Of a DNA stretch of 25,000 bases, positions 16,116 to 25,000 are shown one piece after another (the first letter of the stretch is position 1; each line of letters opens with the position of its first letter). The notes below the pieces were generated by a model. It did not search any database. It saw nothing but the letters and a program-made list of their open reading frames with translations, and was not told where the DNA came from. Source of the DNA: Owenia fusiformis. Taxonomy: Eukaryota > Annelida > Polychaeta > Sabellida > Oweniidae. A program made the position numbers and the translations under genes. The DNA is taken from the NCBI GenBank assembly GCA_903813345.2, contig CAIIXF020000266.1, positions 1-25,000 of the forward strand, in the 5' to 3' direction.

Positions 16116-18383
16116 ATGAAAATGTCATCCTTAACAAATGAGAAAACAGACCATTTGTACCAGTATTTATCGAACGATCCTCGTACATATCATCTTGTCC
16201 TCATTGTAGGTGAAACGTGTAAAAGAGCTGTCAGAGCTAGTATTTCTCTTCAAGCGTTTGACTATGAAGAAGAAGTTGGATATGTGAGTATTGATGCTAT
16301 GGGCAAACGTGCCGATTCATACAGGTATACAGAAGAAACAACCAAGTGTGACGACAACGACATCTATATTGTTACACAAGATACAGAAGGAAAAGAGTTT
16401 GATCCGTATGTTAATGAAAATCTCATATACCTTAGTCCTTCAAAAGTAAAGAAGCCAGAAAATTGCTTAGATGAGGAGACAAACGAATCCCAAGAGACGA
16501 AAGACGAACTACAAGTTCAAACGATTGCCTTTAATAAGAATGAATATGTTGTTGTGCGTAAATCAGAAAACCCCTGTATTACTGAGGCATATACGGCTGC
16601 TCGAGACAAGAATGTGTTTGTATATAACAAATATGGTCGCAAAGCTCGATTGCCATTAAATGTGTTGAAGAAATATGGTGACCCTAGAGGCGAGCCCTGG
16701 TTTTATCCTATTCCGATATCATCACTACAAGCTGCGCTCTTTCTATCTTCAACGAAACAGAAAGGCTGTTTCTTGGTGTATGAGTCCTTCAAAGCTTCTG
16801 ATCAACTACCGTACAATCTATCGGTGTGTCAGAGTAATGAAGAAGAAAGTGTGAAACACTATCGGATAAAACGAAACAATTTTAGCAAACTATTAAGTAT
16901 TGAAACTGCCCACAACTCATTACAAATGTTCCAGACCATTCACGATCTGATAGAGTTCCACAAGAAGAACAAAAGCGCGTTGGTTACTCGTTTGAGAAGA
17001 CCGCTAAAATACGCAAATACGTCACTGGCGAATTGGTTAAATGTTCATGAAAGTCAGTGGGAGGTCGACGAATCATTGCTAGAGTTGCACGATGTTTGTA
17101 TAGGAAAGGGTTATTTTGGTGTTGTGAAATCGGGAAGCTTTGACGGACGTCCCGTTGCTGTGAAATCTTTACTTGCTGAACCAAGCTCAGTGTCTTGGCA
17201 GGACGATTTTTTCGACGAAGCTGAATTGTTGGGGCAGTTATGTTCCCATGAAAATATTCTTAAACTTATTGGCACTCGGTTTACGCAGAAACCATTCTAC
17301 ATCATCACTGAACTAATTGGAAAGGGAAACTTGAAAACCTGTTTGCGACAAAAGCTAATAAATGTGGAAGATGTCGACCTACTTTACGGGGTTTGTTTAC
17401 AATTGGTGTCTGCAATGGCGTATTTAGAATCGCGACGTTTTATTCTACATCGGGACGTAGCTGCAAGGAATTGTCTCCTTACAGATGACAATACCGTTAA
17501 GTTAAGCGACTTCGGTATGGCCCGCCATGTTTTAACAGATAGTTATGAGGCTCCTAGTGACGAGAAGGTAGCAATTCAATGGGCGTCACCAGAAGTGCTT
17601 AGCAATCAGGTTTACTCTACAAAGTCTGACGTTTGGGCAACTGCCGTTGTGTTTTGGGAGATATACAGTGGCGGAAAGAAACCGTACGGTGATGCAAATC
17701 GACAGGAAACTGCCAAGAATGTGACGAGTGGTGAAACCTTGCCCAAACCATCTGACTCATGCCCTGATATGATATTTGAAATAATGAAGGAGTGTTGGCA
17801 AACCGATCGTGAAAAACGGCCATCTTTCGCGATTATTCACGAGCAATTCGTTGCGAAAAAACTGTTATATTACGAACCAGTTTCACTTCAAGAACAGTTG
17901 AAACAGAAAGCAGCACCTCGCCGTCGACCACGGCATCCATCGCCTCCGCCAAGACCTGAGCGTAATTCAGGGGACCGACAGACAACTTCTCCAACAAATC
18001 ACAATGAACCACAAACAGAACCAAATGAATCCAAGAGTATACTCAAGAGTGGAGAAGGAAACCTTCCTCCGCCTCAACCATCCCAACCTACGCGGCATTT
18101 ACTGTATCAACCGCCAACTCCTTCAACAGGCCACCAAGAACCACAAAAAGACTCTAAGACAATCGAGAGAGAGCAAGAATCACCTCCAAACTATAAGCCC
18201 GAGAACATAGTGAAAAAACAAACATCATCTACCGCAACAAAAAAGAAAACTAAGTACAATACCTGTATATCGATACCATTCGGTAAAAAGCGCAGTTCAT
18301 CGGACACAAATCTAAATGCCACTGACAAAGCAAATATAAGTGAAAAAGATCACAAGAGTAAGTTTTATACTATAGAAGGCTAA
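16116..18383 (+). CDS. Non-receptor tyrosine kinase: divergent SH2, intact kinase domain, proline-rich tail; single long exon
   Basis: The open frame is 755 residues. About 131-190 is a divergent region in the usual place of an SH3 (GRKARLPLNVLKKYG before EPWFY, like WVPSNYI before the SH2). SH2 spans about 195-298: WFYPIPISS, FLVYES (219-224), VKHYRI, FQTIHDLIEFH, ALVTRLRRP; the phosphotyrosine-binding Arg of FLVRES is Tyr222. The kinase domain is about 324-579, with all key residues kept: GKGYFG (330-335), AVK Lys350, Glu368, HRDVAARN (445-452), DFG (465-467), activation-loop Tyr477, SPE (491-493), DVW, KRPS. HRDVAARN and DFGMAR resemble Tec, Abl and Fes groups rather than Src. The tail is basic and proline-rich (PRRRPRHPSPPPRP), a likely SH3 ligand. 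The second ATG (16122) has the better context. A consensus donor GTAAGT at 18358 may add an alternative 3' exon. Absence of introns across the kinase domain suggests a retrogene origin. Confidence 0.88.
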   Translation: MKMSSLTNEKTDHLYQYLSNDPRTYHLVLIVGETCKRAVRASISLQAFDYEEEVGYVSIDAMGKRADSYRYTEETTKCDDNDIYIVTQDTEGKEFDPYVNENLIYLSPSKVKKPENCLDEETNESQETKDELQVQTIAFNKNEYVVVRKSENPCITEAYTAARDKNVFVYNKYGRKARLPLNVLKKYGDPRGEPWFYPIPISSLQAALFLSSTKQKGCFLVYESFKASDQLPYNLSVCQSNEEESVKHYRIKRNNFSKLLSIETAHNSLQMFQTIHDLIEFHKKNKSALVTRLRRPLKYANTSLANWLNVHESQWEVDESLLELHDVCIGKGYFGVVKSGSFDGRPVAVKSLLAEPSSVSWQDDFFDEAELLGQLCSHENILKLIGTRFTQKPFYIITELIGKGNLKTCLRQKLINVEDVDLLYGVCLQLVSAMAYLESRRFILHRDVAARNCLLTDDNTVKLSDFGMARHVLTDSYEAPSDEKVAIQWASPEVLSNQVYSTKSDVWATAVVFWEIYSGGKKPYGDANRQETAKNVTSGETLPKPSDSCPDMIFEIMKECWQTDREKRPSFAIIHEQFVAKKLLYYEPVSLQEQLKQKAAPRRRPRHPSPPPRPERNSGDRQTTSPTNHNEPQTEPNESKSILKSGEGNLPPPQPSQPTRHLLYQPPTPSTGHQEPQKDSKTIEREQESPPNYKPENIVKKQTSSTATKKKTKYNTCISIPFGKKRSSSDTNLNATDKANISEKDHKSKFYTIEG

Positions 18384-18741
18384 GGTAGTTCATTGTTGAT
18401 GTTTGAGGACTAATTTCAAAAGCATCTTAAGATAAATAATACACATTGTCAAGTAAACATAAAATATCATACATAGGTTCTACAGAAACAGTATCATGTT
18501 CACTGGTTCCCAGCTGGTTATAAAGACTCTAAGTCAAAATAGAACTTCCGTCGGAGGAAATTCCTATTTTCACCAAGAGGGAGGTCGATTTGTGTCCAAA
18601 TACACGTATGTTAATAGTAACATCATTTTATTTAACTTAATTTTCTTGTTTAATATATTGCAGATATTTTGTGAATAAGTATTAAATGCAATAAGTGACA
18701 AAACAATGCCTTGATGTCAGATTAAATTCCAAGATTTCGGG

Positions 18742-18747
18742 AATAAA
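18742..18747 (+). terminator. Candidate polyadenylation signal for the kinase gene
   Basis: AATAAA lies 359 bp downstream of the kinase stop and would also serve a transcript spliced at 18357. Confidence 0.4.
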
Positions 18748-18825
18748 ATACTACTTACTTTTGACTACCTTTTATTGTCTAATACCATTTGATTAAATTA
18801 TTTTTGAAAAAGTAACAGTATCCGT

Positions 18826-18845
18826 TTGTTTGGATATCCAAACAA
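18826..18845. repeat. Perfect 20-bp palindrome
   Basis: TTGTTTGGATATCCAAACAA is its own reverse complement, centred on GATATC, with no spacer. Confidence 0.9.
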
Positions 18846-18849
18846 GTAA

Positions 18850-20190
18850 GTTTTGTGTGTGCGAGGCTAAATCATATTTTGAATCCAGAACCTATGCCCC
18901 AACATGACATACTGTGCGTGACAAATACTAAGTTGTTTGGAGCACTAAAAAAGATTTGCGATTTTAAATGTTGTTACGGTCGATAACAGAAGAAGTGAAG
19001 ACAATAAACAATAATTAATAAACGATTTTAACTTTTATCTACATAACTATAAATAAAGAAATTACAATTATATGAAGGTGAGGGGTCAAGGTCCAATATC
19101 CAAAGGTGAGGTCATCCAATAATGGTTTGATGTTAAATAGTTCCAATATTGATTGTCCTCAGATGAGATTCCGAATATTAAAAATGTTCCGCTATTGATG
19201 TTATTTTAGTTAGTCCACATAATGTTCCAGTCCTCAAATATTAAAGTCAGATTGTTCGGATGTGACGCATTAATTATATTAATGTTCCCTTAATAGCTGT
19301 TAAATAGATGTGCACTACTTTTGTTATGCTTTTGAAGTTTCTGCTACCAGTTGTTGTTCTGCCCCACTATGCTTAATTTAGAAGAAAAGGGGAAAATTAA
19401 TCCTTGAAACATTTTACTCAAACACTCAATTAAATATGAAACAAAGTTTGATTTGCAGTAATATTGAACCAAGGAAAACATAACTCACGTAGAAAAAAGC
19501 ATTTGAAGTTCAGAGATCATTAGTAGTGCTTGCACATTTGTAGATGTGCAAGCATATATCATATTTGAATGGTGTTTTGAGTTTTCATACTTTAACTATT
19601 TAGTAGCTTGTACTTTGTTGGACGAATGACTGGGTTGTAGCCAAATGTATTTAATACATATATTGTAATAAGGTAACTTGTAGTTAATATATATAATTAT
19701 ACTCTCATATTATTTTGTGTTGTCTTTCATAAACAGTAGTTATATGCGATAATCTTTGTAAAAAGAAATCAGCAAAAACTCATAAACACTTTTTTATTGT
19801 CGGCCATTTTGAATTTTTCTATCCTAAAATCTTGTCTGTAAAGTTTTGTTTACACGTTTTCATTTCCTCATAATTCAGTGCCATATTATAGCCGGATAAA
19901 ATTGCATAAACTATGATGAGGTCATACAAGATAGGTTGCCAATTATAACTAGTCTGATTGTAACATGAAACAAATATTGATTGAAGCAGGATATCATGAT
20001 GTATTAATTTCATAATGATTATAAGTAACACAATAGGTCACAATAGACAAGAGACTCATACAGGTATACGTGCTATAAGAGAAATATGACTTAGATTGTG
20101 TTACACGTCTAATGTTTTTTTACTACCCTGGAGTTTTTCGGGATGTGTCATTGAGGGATTTTAATTCAAAGTAAGCGTATGGAGCACAAC
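18850..20190. other. No gene recognised
   Basis: AT-rich intergenic DNA downstream of the kinase gene. Open frames here are short and unlike known proteins; no clear transposon ends. Confidence 0.5.
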
Positions 20191-20204
20191 CCTTAGCGAA
20201 AGCG

Positions 20205-20815
20205 CATGGATTTTTTCCATGCAAAGCACGTGCAAAGTCCATGCAATCTGAAAAAATCCATGTGAATCCATGCGGGTCCATTTAAAAGAGGAAGTTGAAC
20301 AGAAAACCCGTGCACTTATCCATGCAATCACCATTCGTTGTCAATGTTAATGAGAATGTAGAAACATATTATCCATGCAATCACCAGGGGCGGATCTGGG
20401 AACCAACAAGGGGGGGGGGGGGCAAATATCAGGTCAGAGAAAAAAAACTTCCGCGCTTGCAACCTAAAAGTGGATCCTAATTTTGAAATTTTGAGGCCCA
20501 TTTTCATCAAAATTTGGCCTGAAATTAAAATATAATGCCCTAAAAGACCCAGTAATGCCCACTTTTTTGGGCCTTGAGGCCTTTTTTGGTCCAAAATATT
20601 TTTGGGCCCAATTTTTTTTCTTGGCCCACCCAAGGGGGGGGGGGGCTGGGGGCCAATGATCACCATTCAAAACACATGCAACGCGCTTGGACTTTGCATG
20701 GTATCTGCATGCATACAAACACCATGCAATGTCCATGCAGGCTGCTTGTATAAAATACTCTAAGAAATTGGTATCCATGCAATATTGCATGGTATTTGCA
20801 TGGTCATCAATGATT
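20205..20815. repeat. CCATGCA/TGCATGG-rich tract, split by a poly-G-bearing insert
   Basis: The motif CCATGCA or its inverse occurs about a dozen times on both sides (20210-20385 and 20685-20805), including a perfect 18-bp palindrome CCATGCAATATTGCATGG at 20775-20792. The tract has the look of a simple, self-complementary satellite. Confidence 0.65.
20387..20665. mobile_element. Probable non-autonomous insert starting GGGGCGGATC, flanked by ATCACCA
   Basis: ATCACCA occurs at 20380-20386 and 20659-20665 on the two sides of the segment. The left end (CA)GGGGCGGATCTGG resembles ends common in invertebrate hAT-like elements. It contains two runs of 12 or more G, one near each end, and GGCC-rich repeats (TTTTTTGGGCC, TTTTGGTCC). 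The right end does not form a clean inverted match, so the class is uncertain. Confidence 0.45.
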
Positions 20816-21556
20816 GGTTAAAGAGTCCCGCTCTTTTTAAGCCAAAAGAAATATGGCTGACAATGAATGTTCAACTGTTAGAACAATAGTTTGAAAATGA
20901 CCAATCAAATATAGATTCAGAAGTTACTGACATACTTGGACATTCTGCATGTCTATTTTGTGAGAGGTTAGATGCAAGTATTGCTGTGGTTATTCCAGTT
21001 TAGATAGGCAAAGGATCCGTACCCATTAGTGTACCTATAAGGACTTAGAAAATTATTGAAAAGGGTAAAATTGAATTCCAGAATTATTTTTATATAATAT
21101 GATTCTTTATGAAGTATATTTTCAACAAATCACAAAAATAATATCCAAAATATGGTAAAAAGTTGTTTTTTACAGTGATTCTTAATACATGTCATTCGGA
21201 CTCTTAGAATGAGTAATTTTCACATATTTTCACAAACACTTGAATAATTTCTTGATTTTTGTATTGCTTCTCGCCAGTTTTCTAAACATATTTGCCATAT
21301 TCTAAATAGTTATAGGGTCACTTTTAATAAATGCCCATTGGCATTACTGTTAAATAATATATAAAACCCTTTAAATAAATAAGGGGTTTGTAGTTTTTAA
21401 TATAAGGCCCTTCATCAGAATGCCAACATATAATTAATTTTGAATGGCCGAATCTGTACATGCAGTTATGTAGTGTACATGTATGCCCAGGTTAGCAGCC
21501 ATATTGAAAACATAAACCAGTCAGCCTTATTTTCTTCACAAAAGTTCAGTTTTAGT
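20816..21556. other. No gene recognised
   Basis: AT-rich. Small hairpins only, for example AAAGAG-TCCCG-CTCTTT near 20820. Confidence 0.45.
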
Positions 21557-21560
21557 GATG

Positions 21561-21655
21561 AGCCCACACTCCCACAACAATGATATTTGCAGAGAAGCTA
21601 CTTTACAGTCTATGCATTATACAGTGTCAATATCTTTTTTGTAGGAGTGTGGGCT
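21561..21655. mobile_element. Small MITE, 95 bp, with 17-bp inverted ends
   Basis: AGCCCACACTCCCACAA at 21561 is matched by TTGTAGGAGTGTGGGCT ending at 21655 (one mismatch). GATG flanks both ends (21557-21560 and 21656-21659). The interior is AT-rich and non-coding. The 4-bp flank could be a target duplication or chance. Confidence 0.6.
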
Positions 21656-21659
21656 GATG

Positions 21660-22432
21660 GTTAAATGTTCATTGAAAGGGAATGAGCACCATGTTAAATC
21701 TGGATAACAAAGTGAATGAAAAATGGCAATGTTTTCCAGATTTGCATCGGTAAACTTAATACATAGCTGTATTCTGTGTATGTTCTACTCCGAATGCTTG
21801 TATGCCGTATGTTCCATATAATAAATTCTATATAATGATAAGTTTTGATATTATTTTGATGGTAAACATCGTGTGTACCCATATTCAGACAGCCTAATGA
21901 TAGGGGTTCTTACTGCAAATTTTTCAAAGAAACTGAAAACTAATGCCACTTTTTAAATTGCACATCTCAAGAAAAAGGAAAAAGTCTAAGTGGACCAATA
22001 GTCTGTTAAATGGACCTGTTCTTTCAAGAAAGTGTCGTCAGTGTCTTTTTTTATTCAGTCTGGTAAGAATTCAATTTTAACTCCGAAAATGCTAAAATTT
22101 CATGAAAAACATTCAAAATGGACGTCTTTTCAATTTTCATATGTTTTCTCAAAGTTTCTGTACAACACTTGGGTTACCATGGACTTTTACCAACTTTATA
22201 AAAGAAGATAATGTGACAATGTTTGGCTGAAAAACAAGGAAGTGCAATCATGCCATCATACATGTACTTTATTTTCAACAGAAAATAATACGTGCAGGTA
22301 TATCAATTTTTTCAAATTTTTTTTCGTTACACCACTACCTTAAGCGATACCACACACCCAGAATAGAGCTCCCCCTTAAAAACGTTTTTTCTTGCTTTGC
22401 CTCGTGAAGTGCAAAAACATGAGCCCAAGAGT
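21660..22432. other. No gene recognised
   Basis: AT-rich, with no supported frame or clear repeat boundary. Confidence 0.4.
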
Positions 22433-22720
22433 ATGAGCACTGACGCAGACGAACCCTATGATAATGAAGCAGCTGTTATGTACATGATTGACAATGATAC
22501 TGCTGCAGTCTATGATGGTGTTTGGTACATTGGAAAAGTGGTTAATGTGGATGGCGTGCTACGAAACATCATTTATGATAAAGAGACGGGGGTATTTTCA
22601 GTGGCCTTCACCATAACATGTACTCTGGGTAGACGTTCTTTGCAAACGTTCTATTTGCCAAATAGTGGATCTGATTCCCAAATGGGAGAATGCAAGAATG
22701 TTCAAGATTACCTGAACTGA
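22433..22720 (+). pseudogene. Short open frame, possibly a remnant of a transposon-associated protein
   Basis: 95 residues from the first ATG. The segment DTAAVYDGVWYIGKVVNVD resembles the 'aVyYdd.WyiG.V.ev' module often seen at the C-terminus of transposon-derived proteins in invertebrates. The rest (YDKETGVFSVAFTITC and on) does not continue that pattern and contains no known domain. It could be a terminal exon or a decayed fragment. No promoter or neighbouring exon was found. The family link is a weak recollection-based inference. Confidence 0.3.
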
Positions 22721-23167
22721 TGATGAACTATTTGCCTCCAAAAATTGAATCAAGAGACAATGACGTCAGGTCTGATATTATATGTGGTTTTGACAGATAT
22801 GATTTGAAAATACGGTTTACTGTTAACATTTACTAGTTCACTTTGACAGTACTGTTTTAGCGACGTCTCTAGAGATGTTGAATTGAGTGATAAAGTTGTT
22901 ATAAGAAGTTTAAAGTTTTACATAGACTTTGAATAATATTTGCTCTCGTTATCTAATAACGTCGATACAGTTTCTTCACAATCGTTACCAACATTTTCTG
23001 ATTCAGTGCTAGGATAAGGGTGGGTATACCAAGTACATTTAGCATTATTATTCACAATATATAATGATTGGGTTGTTTCTTTGCATTGCAACCCTTCTTG
23101 ATCAGATTTAAGGACACATGAAGCTGATGTTCTAAGATGTTAATCTACGTTACCATTCGTTTAATTG
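22721..23167. other. No gene recognised
   Basis: AT-rich sequence between the small open frame and the foldback element. Nothing supported. Confidence 0.4.
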
Positions 23168-24136
23168 TAGTACCCAACTTCAAATCCAAATTACTGGAAT
23201 CCTAAGCAGTTTTGTTAAAATACAAAGGTAGTCGTAAAAAGCCCGATTTATTCTCCATCAAATAGTACCAAGATCATTATGTAACTATCATGTATGACTG
23301 AGTAATCTTGACCATTATGAGAGGTGGTAAAATTAGCACTGTGCCAAGTTACCTTCCTGTGTAGCAATTGATGTGTAATTGGCTTAGCATTCAATTTCTG
23401 TTACAATTAGTCGGAAGACAGGCCTTCCATACTGAACTGGACTTGGGAATGAGTAACTCTCTTATGAGAAAAGGTTTCGCAAAAAGCTTAACTTACTCCA
23501 AAATAGGCCTGTAAAAATGGTTCAACTGACACCTGAGCAGTAGAGCCAACAAAAAGTTCTAAAAGGCAAATCCCATGTACTGTTTATATAACCACTATTC
23601 TTACTATTGAAATGGTTTCTAGCAATACTGTCCCACATTAATCTACTTGTTTAGGCTCAATAAATTCGAGTTCTTCTGAGAAAATGAGAATTTCAGCAAA
23701 GGTTACTAACTTTACATGGGGATACAATTGACTTAAAAGCAAGTAATCAGCAAGTAGAAATTTCATTGCTGTTCAAGAGACTCTTCGGATCCAATTTCTT
23801 GAGAGGGAGGTACCAACTAAAAGTTATGAAAAATTATGCAAAAGTGTGAAGAACATAAAACAAGTGTCAATTTGAACATTAATAATGTTTTGAACACAAA
23901 CAAACATTCACTGTGTCATTCCTACTTGAATGCTAACTTGGCACAGTGCTGATTTTACCACCTTTCATAAAAGTCATGATTGCTCAGTCATCCATGACAG
24001 TTACATTATGATCTTGGTACCATTGGATGGAGGACAAACTAGGCCTTTTACTGCTACCTTTGTATTTTTTTAAAATTGCTCAGAATTCTAGTAACTTGGC
24101 ATTTAAGTTGGGTATACTTTTTTTGTGGACGCCCTG
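23168..24136. mobile_element. Foldback or MITE-like element with arms of about 180 bp, right end mariner-like
   Basis: The left arm (23168-23352) and right arm (23934-24116) are inverted copies: TACCCAACTT with AAGTTGGGTA, AATACAAAGGTAG with CTACCTTTGTATT, GTACCAAGATCAT with ATGATCTTGGTAC, GGTGGTAAAAT.AGCAC with GTGCTGATTTTACCACC. The right side continues to GGACGCCCTG-TA, a mariner-like terminus, but no matching left terminus is visible, so the left end is lost or diverged. The 580-bp centre has no transposase frame. Confidence 0.7.
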
Positions 24137-24139
24137 TAT

Positions 24140-25000
24140 TTAACAAGAACATAGTGTGTTTTCATAAAATGAGTTTCTCTTATATATAAAACGGACCAAG
24201 TGAATTCCTTGGAAACCTCTATATTGTGCATCTGATTGAATTGAAAATGTCAGCCCCAAGCAATTAATCTACGTTACAATATAGGCATGTTCAATGCTCG
24301 AGTTATTTTAAAAATAGATAACCATGGCAGTATCCAATATTAGTGTTGAACAATGCAGATATACTCCCTTGCTCTGCTAAAAAGTATCAAATTGAGGCAA
24401 TGGTCACAAAATATTCACACTTAATGATTGAATGACAAACATTATGGAAATTACAATTTTGAGGACAAAAATATTTGTATTTGAGCAAAAAAGTTCAAAA
24501 GCCAACTATCATTAATCCACCTGATAAGTATCAATACCGTAATGTCTGTACTTTAAGGTAGAGAAACATCTTATTTGGTAGCACTGTCATAAATTAAAAG
24601 GTATTCAAATCAATTGAGATGGTGGCTTTAACGTAATTTAAAGTGGCACAAAAACTTTAGATGTGTACCACATATTTCAAATCAAAATTACTACGAAACC
24701 AAGAGAGTCTAAAAGCCAATTTTTAGTATTATGCTTTACACATATAACCTTATAAAATAACAAGGTATGTCGTGAAACGGAAAAACGTTATTTTTATCAT
24801 TTTCCAAAAACTGATTGGGGCATTACTATCTGAAATGACTATACTCGGTAAACACGATATAAATATATGTCATATTCCTCAACGAATATGGCATATTCAC
24901 TTGGGGTATATGCCAGATTCACCTGCGGCATATGGCATACACACTGGAGAGGTTAAGCTTTGCATATATAATCGAAACTGAACCTGTACGTATCACTCGA
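24140..25000. other. No gene recognised
   Basis: AT-rich. Near 24884-24932 the short palindromes GAATAT-GGC-ATATTC and ATATGCC...GGCATAT recur. The open frame at 24772-24981 is composed partly of these and is not convincing. Confidence 0.45.

Noticed and set aside
16984-18024. Several minus-strand and alternate-frame open frames inside the kinase region
   Set aside because: Shadows of the kinase coding sequence.
20328-20790. Minus-strand open frames with proline-rich and hydrophobic stretches (108-112 codons)
   Set aside because: The composition comes from the poly-G runs and GGCC repeats of the insert; no coherent protein family and two overlapping registers look alike.

Overview
This is eukaryotic, almost certainly metazoan, nuclear DNA. 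It is AT-rich, its genes have GT-AG introns, CARD and SH2-tyrosine-kinase proteins are present, and non-autonomous DNA transposons are abundant. The gene content fits a marine invertebrate (a deuterostome or a lophotrochozoan); I cannot fix the phylum from the sequence alone.

Layout. 1-4000: no gene seen; a 740-bp foldback element (about 950-1685) and a degenerate direct repeat (about 2790-3170). 4375-13459 (+): a complete 13-exon gene for an SLC43 (LAT3/LAT4-type) amino-acid transporter. All splice phases agree and the reading frame closes at 606 codons. Its introns carry much of the interest. Intron 5 holds an antisense, intronless alpha-1,6-fucosyltransferase-like (GT23) gene that is split by a frameshift. 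The same intron ends in about six decayed tandem copies of the splice acceptor and first bases of exon 6. Intron 7 holds a 108-bp tandem repeat whose third unit is split by a Tc1/mariner-type MITE. Intron 8 holds a hAT-type MITE with a clear 8-bp target duplication, inserted in a dispersed repeat whose other copy lies just upstream of exon 1.

13.5-15.3 kb: no gene seen; a possible MITE and short repeats. 15374-15847 (+): a CARD-domain open frame. 16116-18383 (+): a large uninterrupted open frame for a non-receptor tyrosine kinase with a divergent SH2 domain (FLVRES is FLVYES), an intact kinase domain and a proline-rich basic tail. The two lie 268 bp apart on one strand, and a phase-compatible splice (15710 to 16150) could join them into a CARD-SH2-kinase protein. 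The same gap also carries an overlapping AATAAA and TATA-like sequence, which would suit two separate genes. This pair is the best candidate in the window for an undescribed signalling arrangement.

18.4-25 kb: no confident gene. It contains a 20-bp perfect palindrome, a CCATGCA-rich tract interrupted by a poly-G-bearing insert, a 95-bp MITE, a small possibly transposon-derived open frame (22433-22720) and a roughly 970-bp foldback element (23168-24136).

The transporter, the fucosyltransferase-like gene and the CARD/kinase locus show no obvious pathway link. Their proximity looks incidental, except for the nested antisense relationship and the CARD/kinase pairing. All family assignments are from recognition of motifs in the translated sequence; no database search was run.
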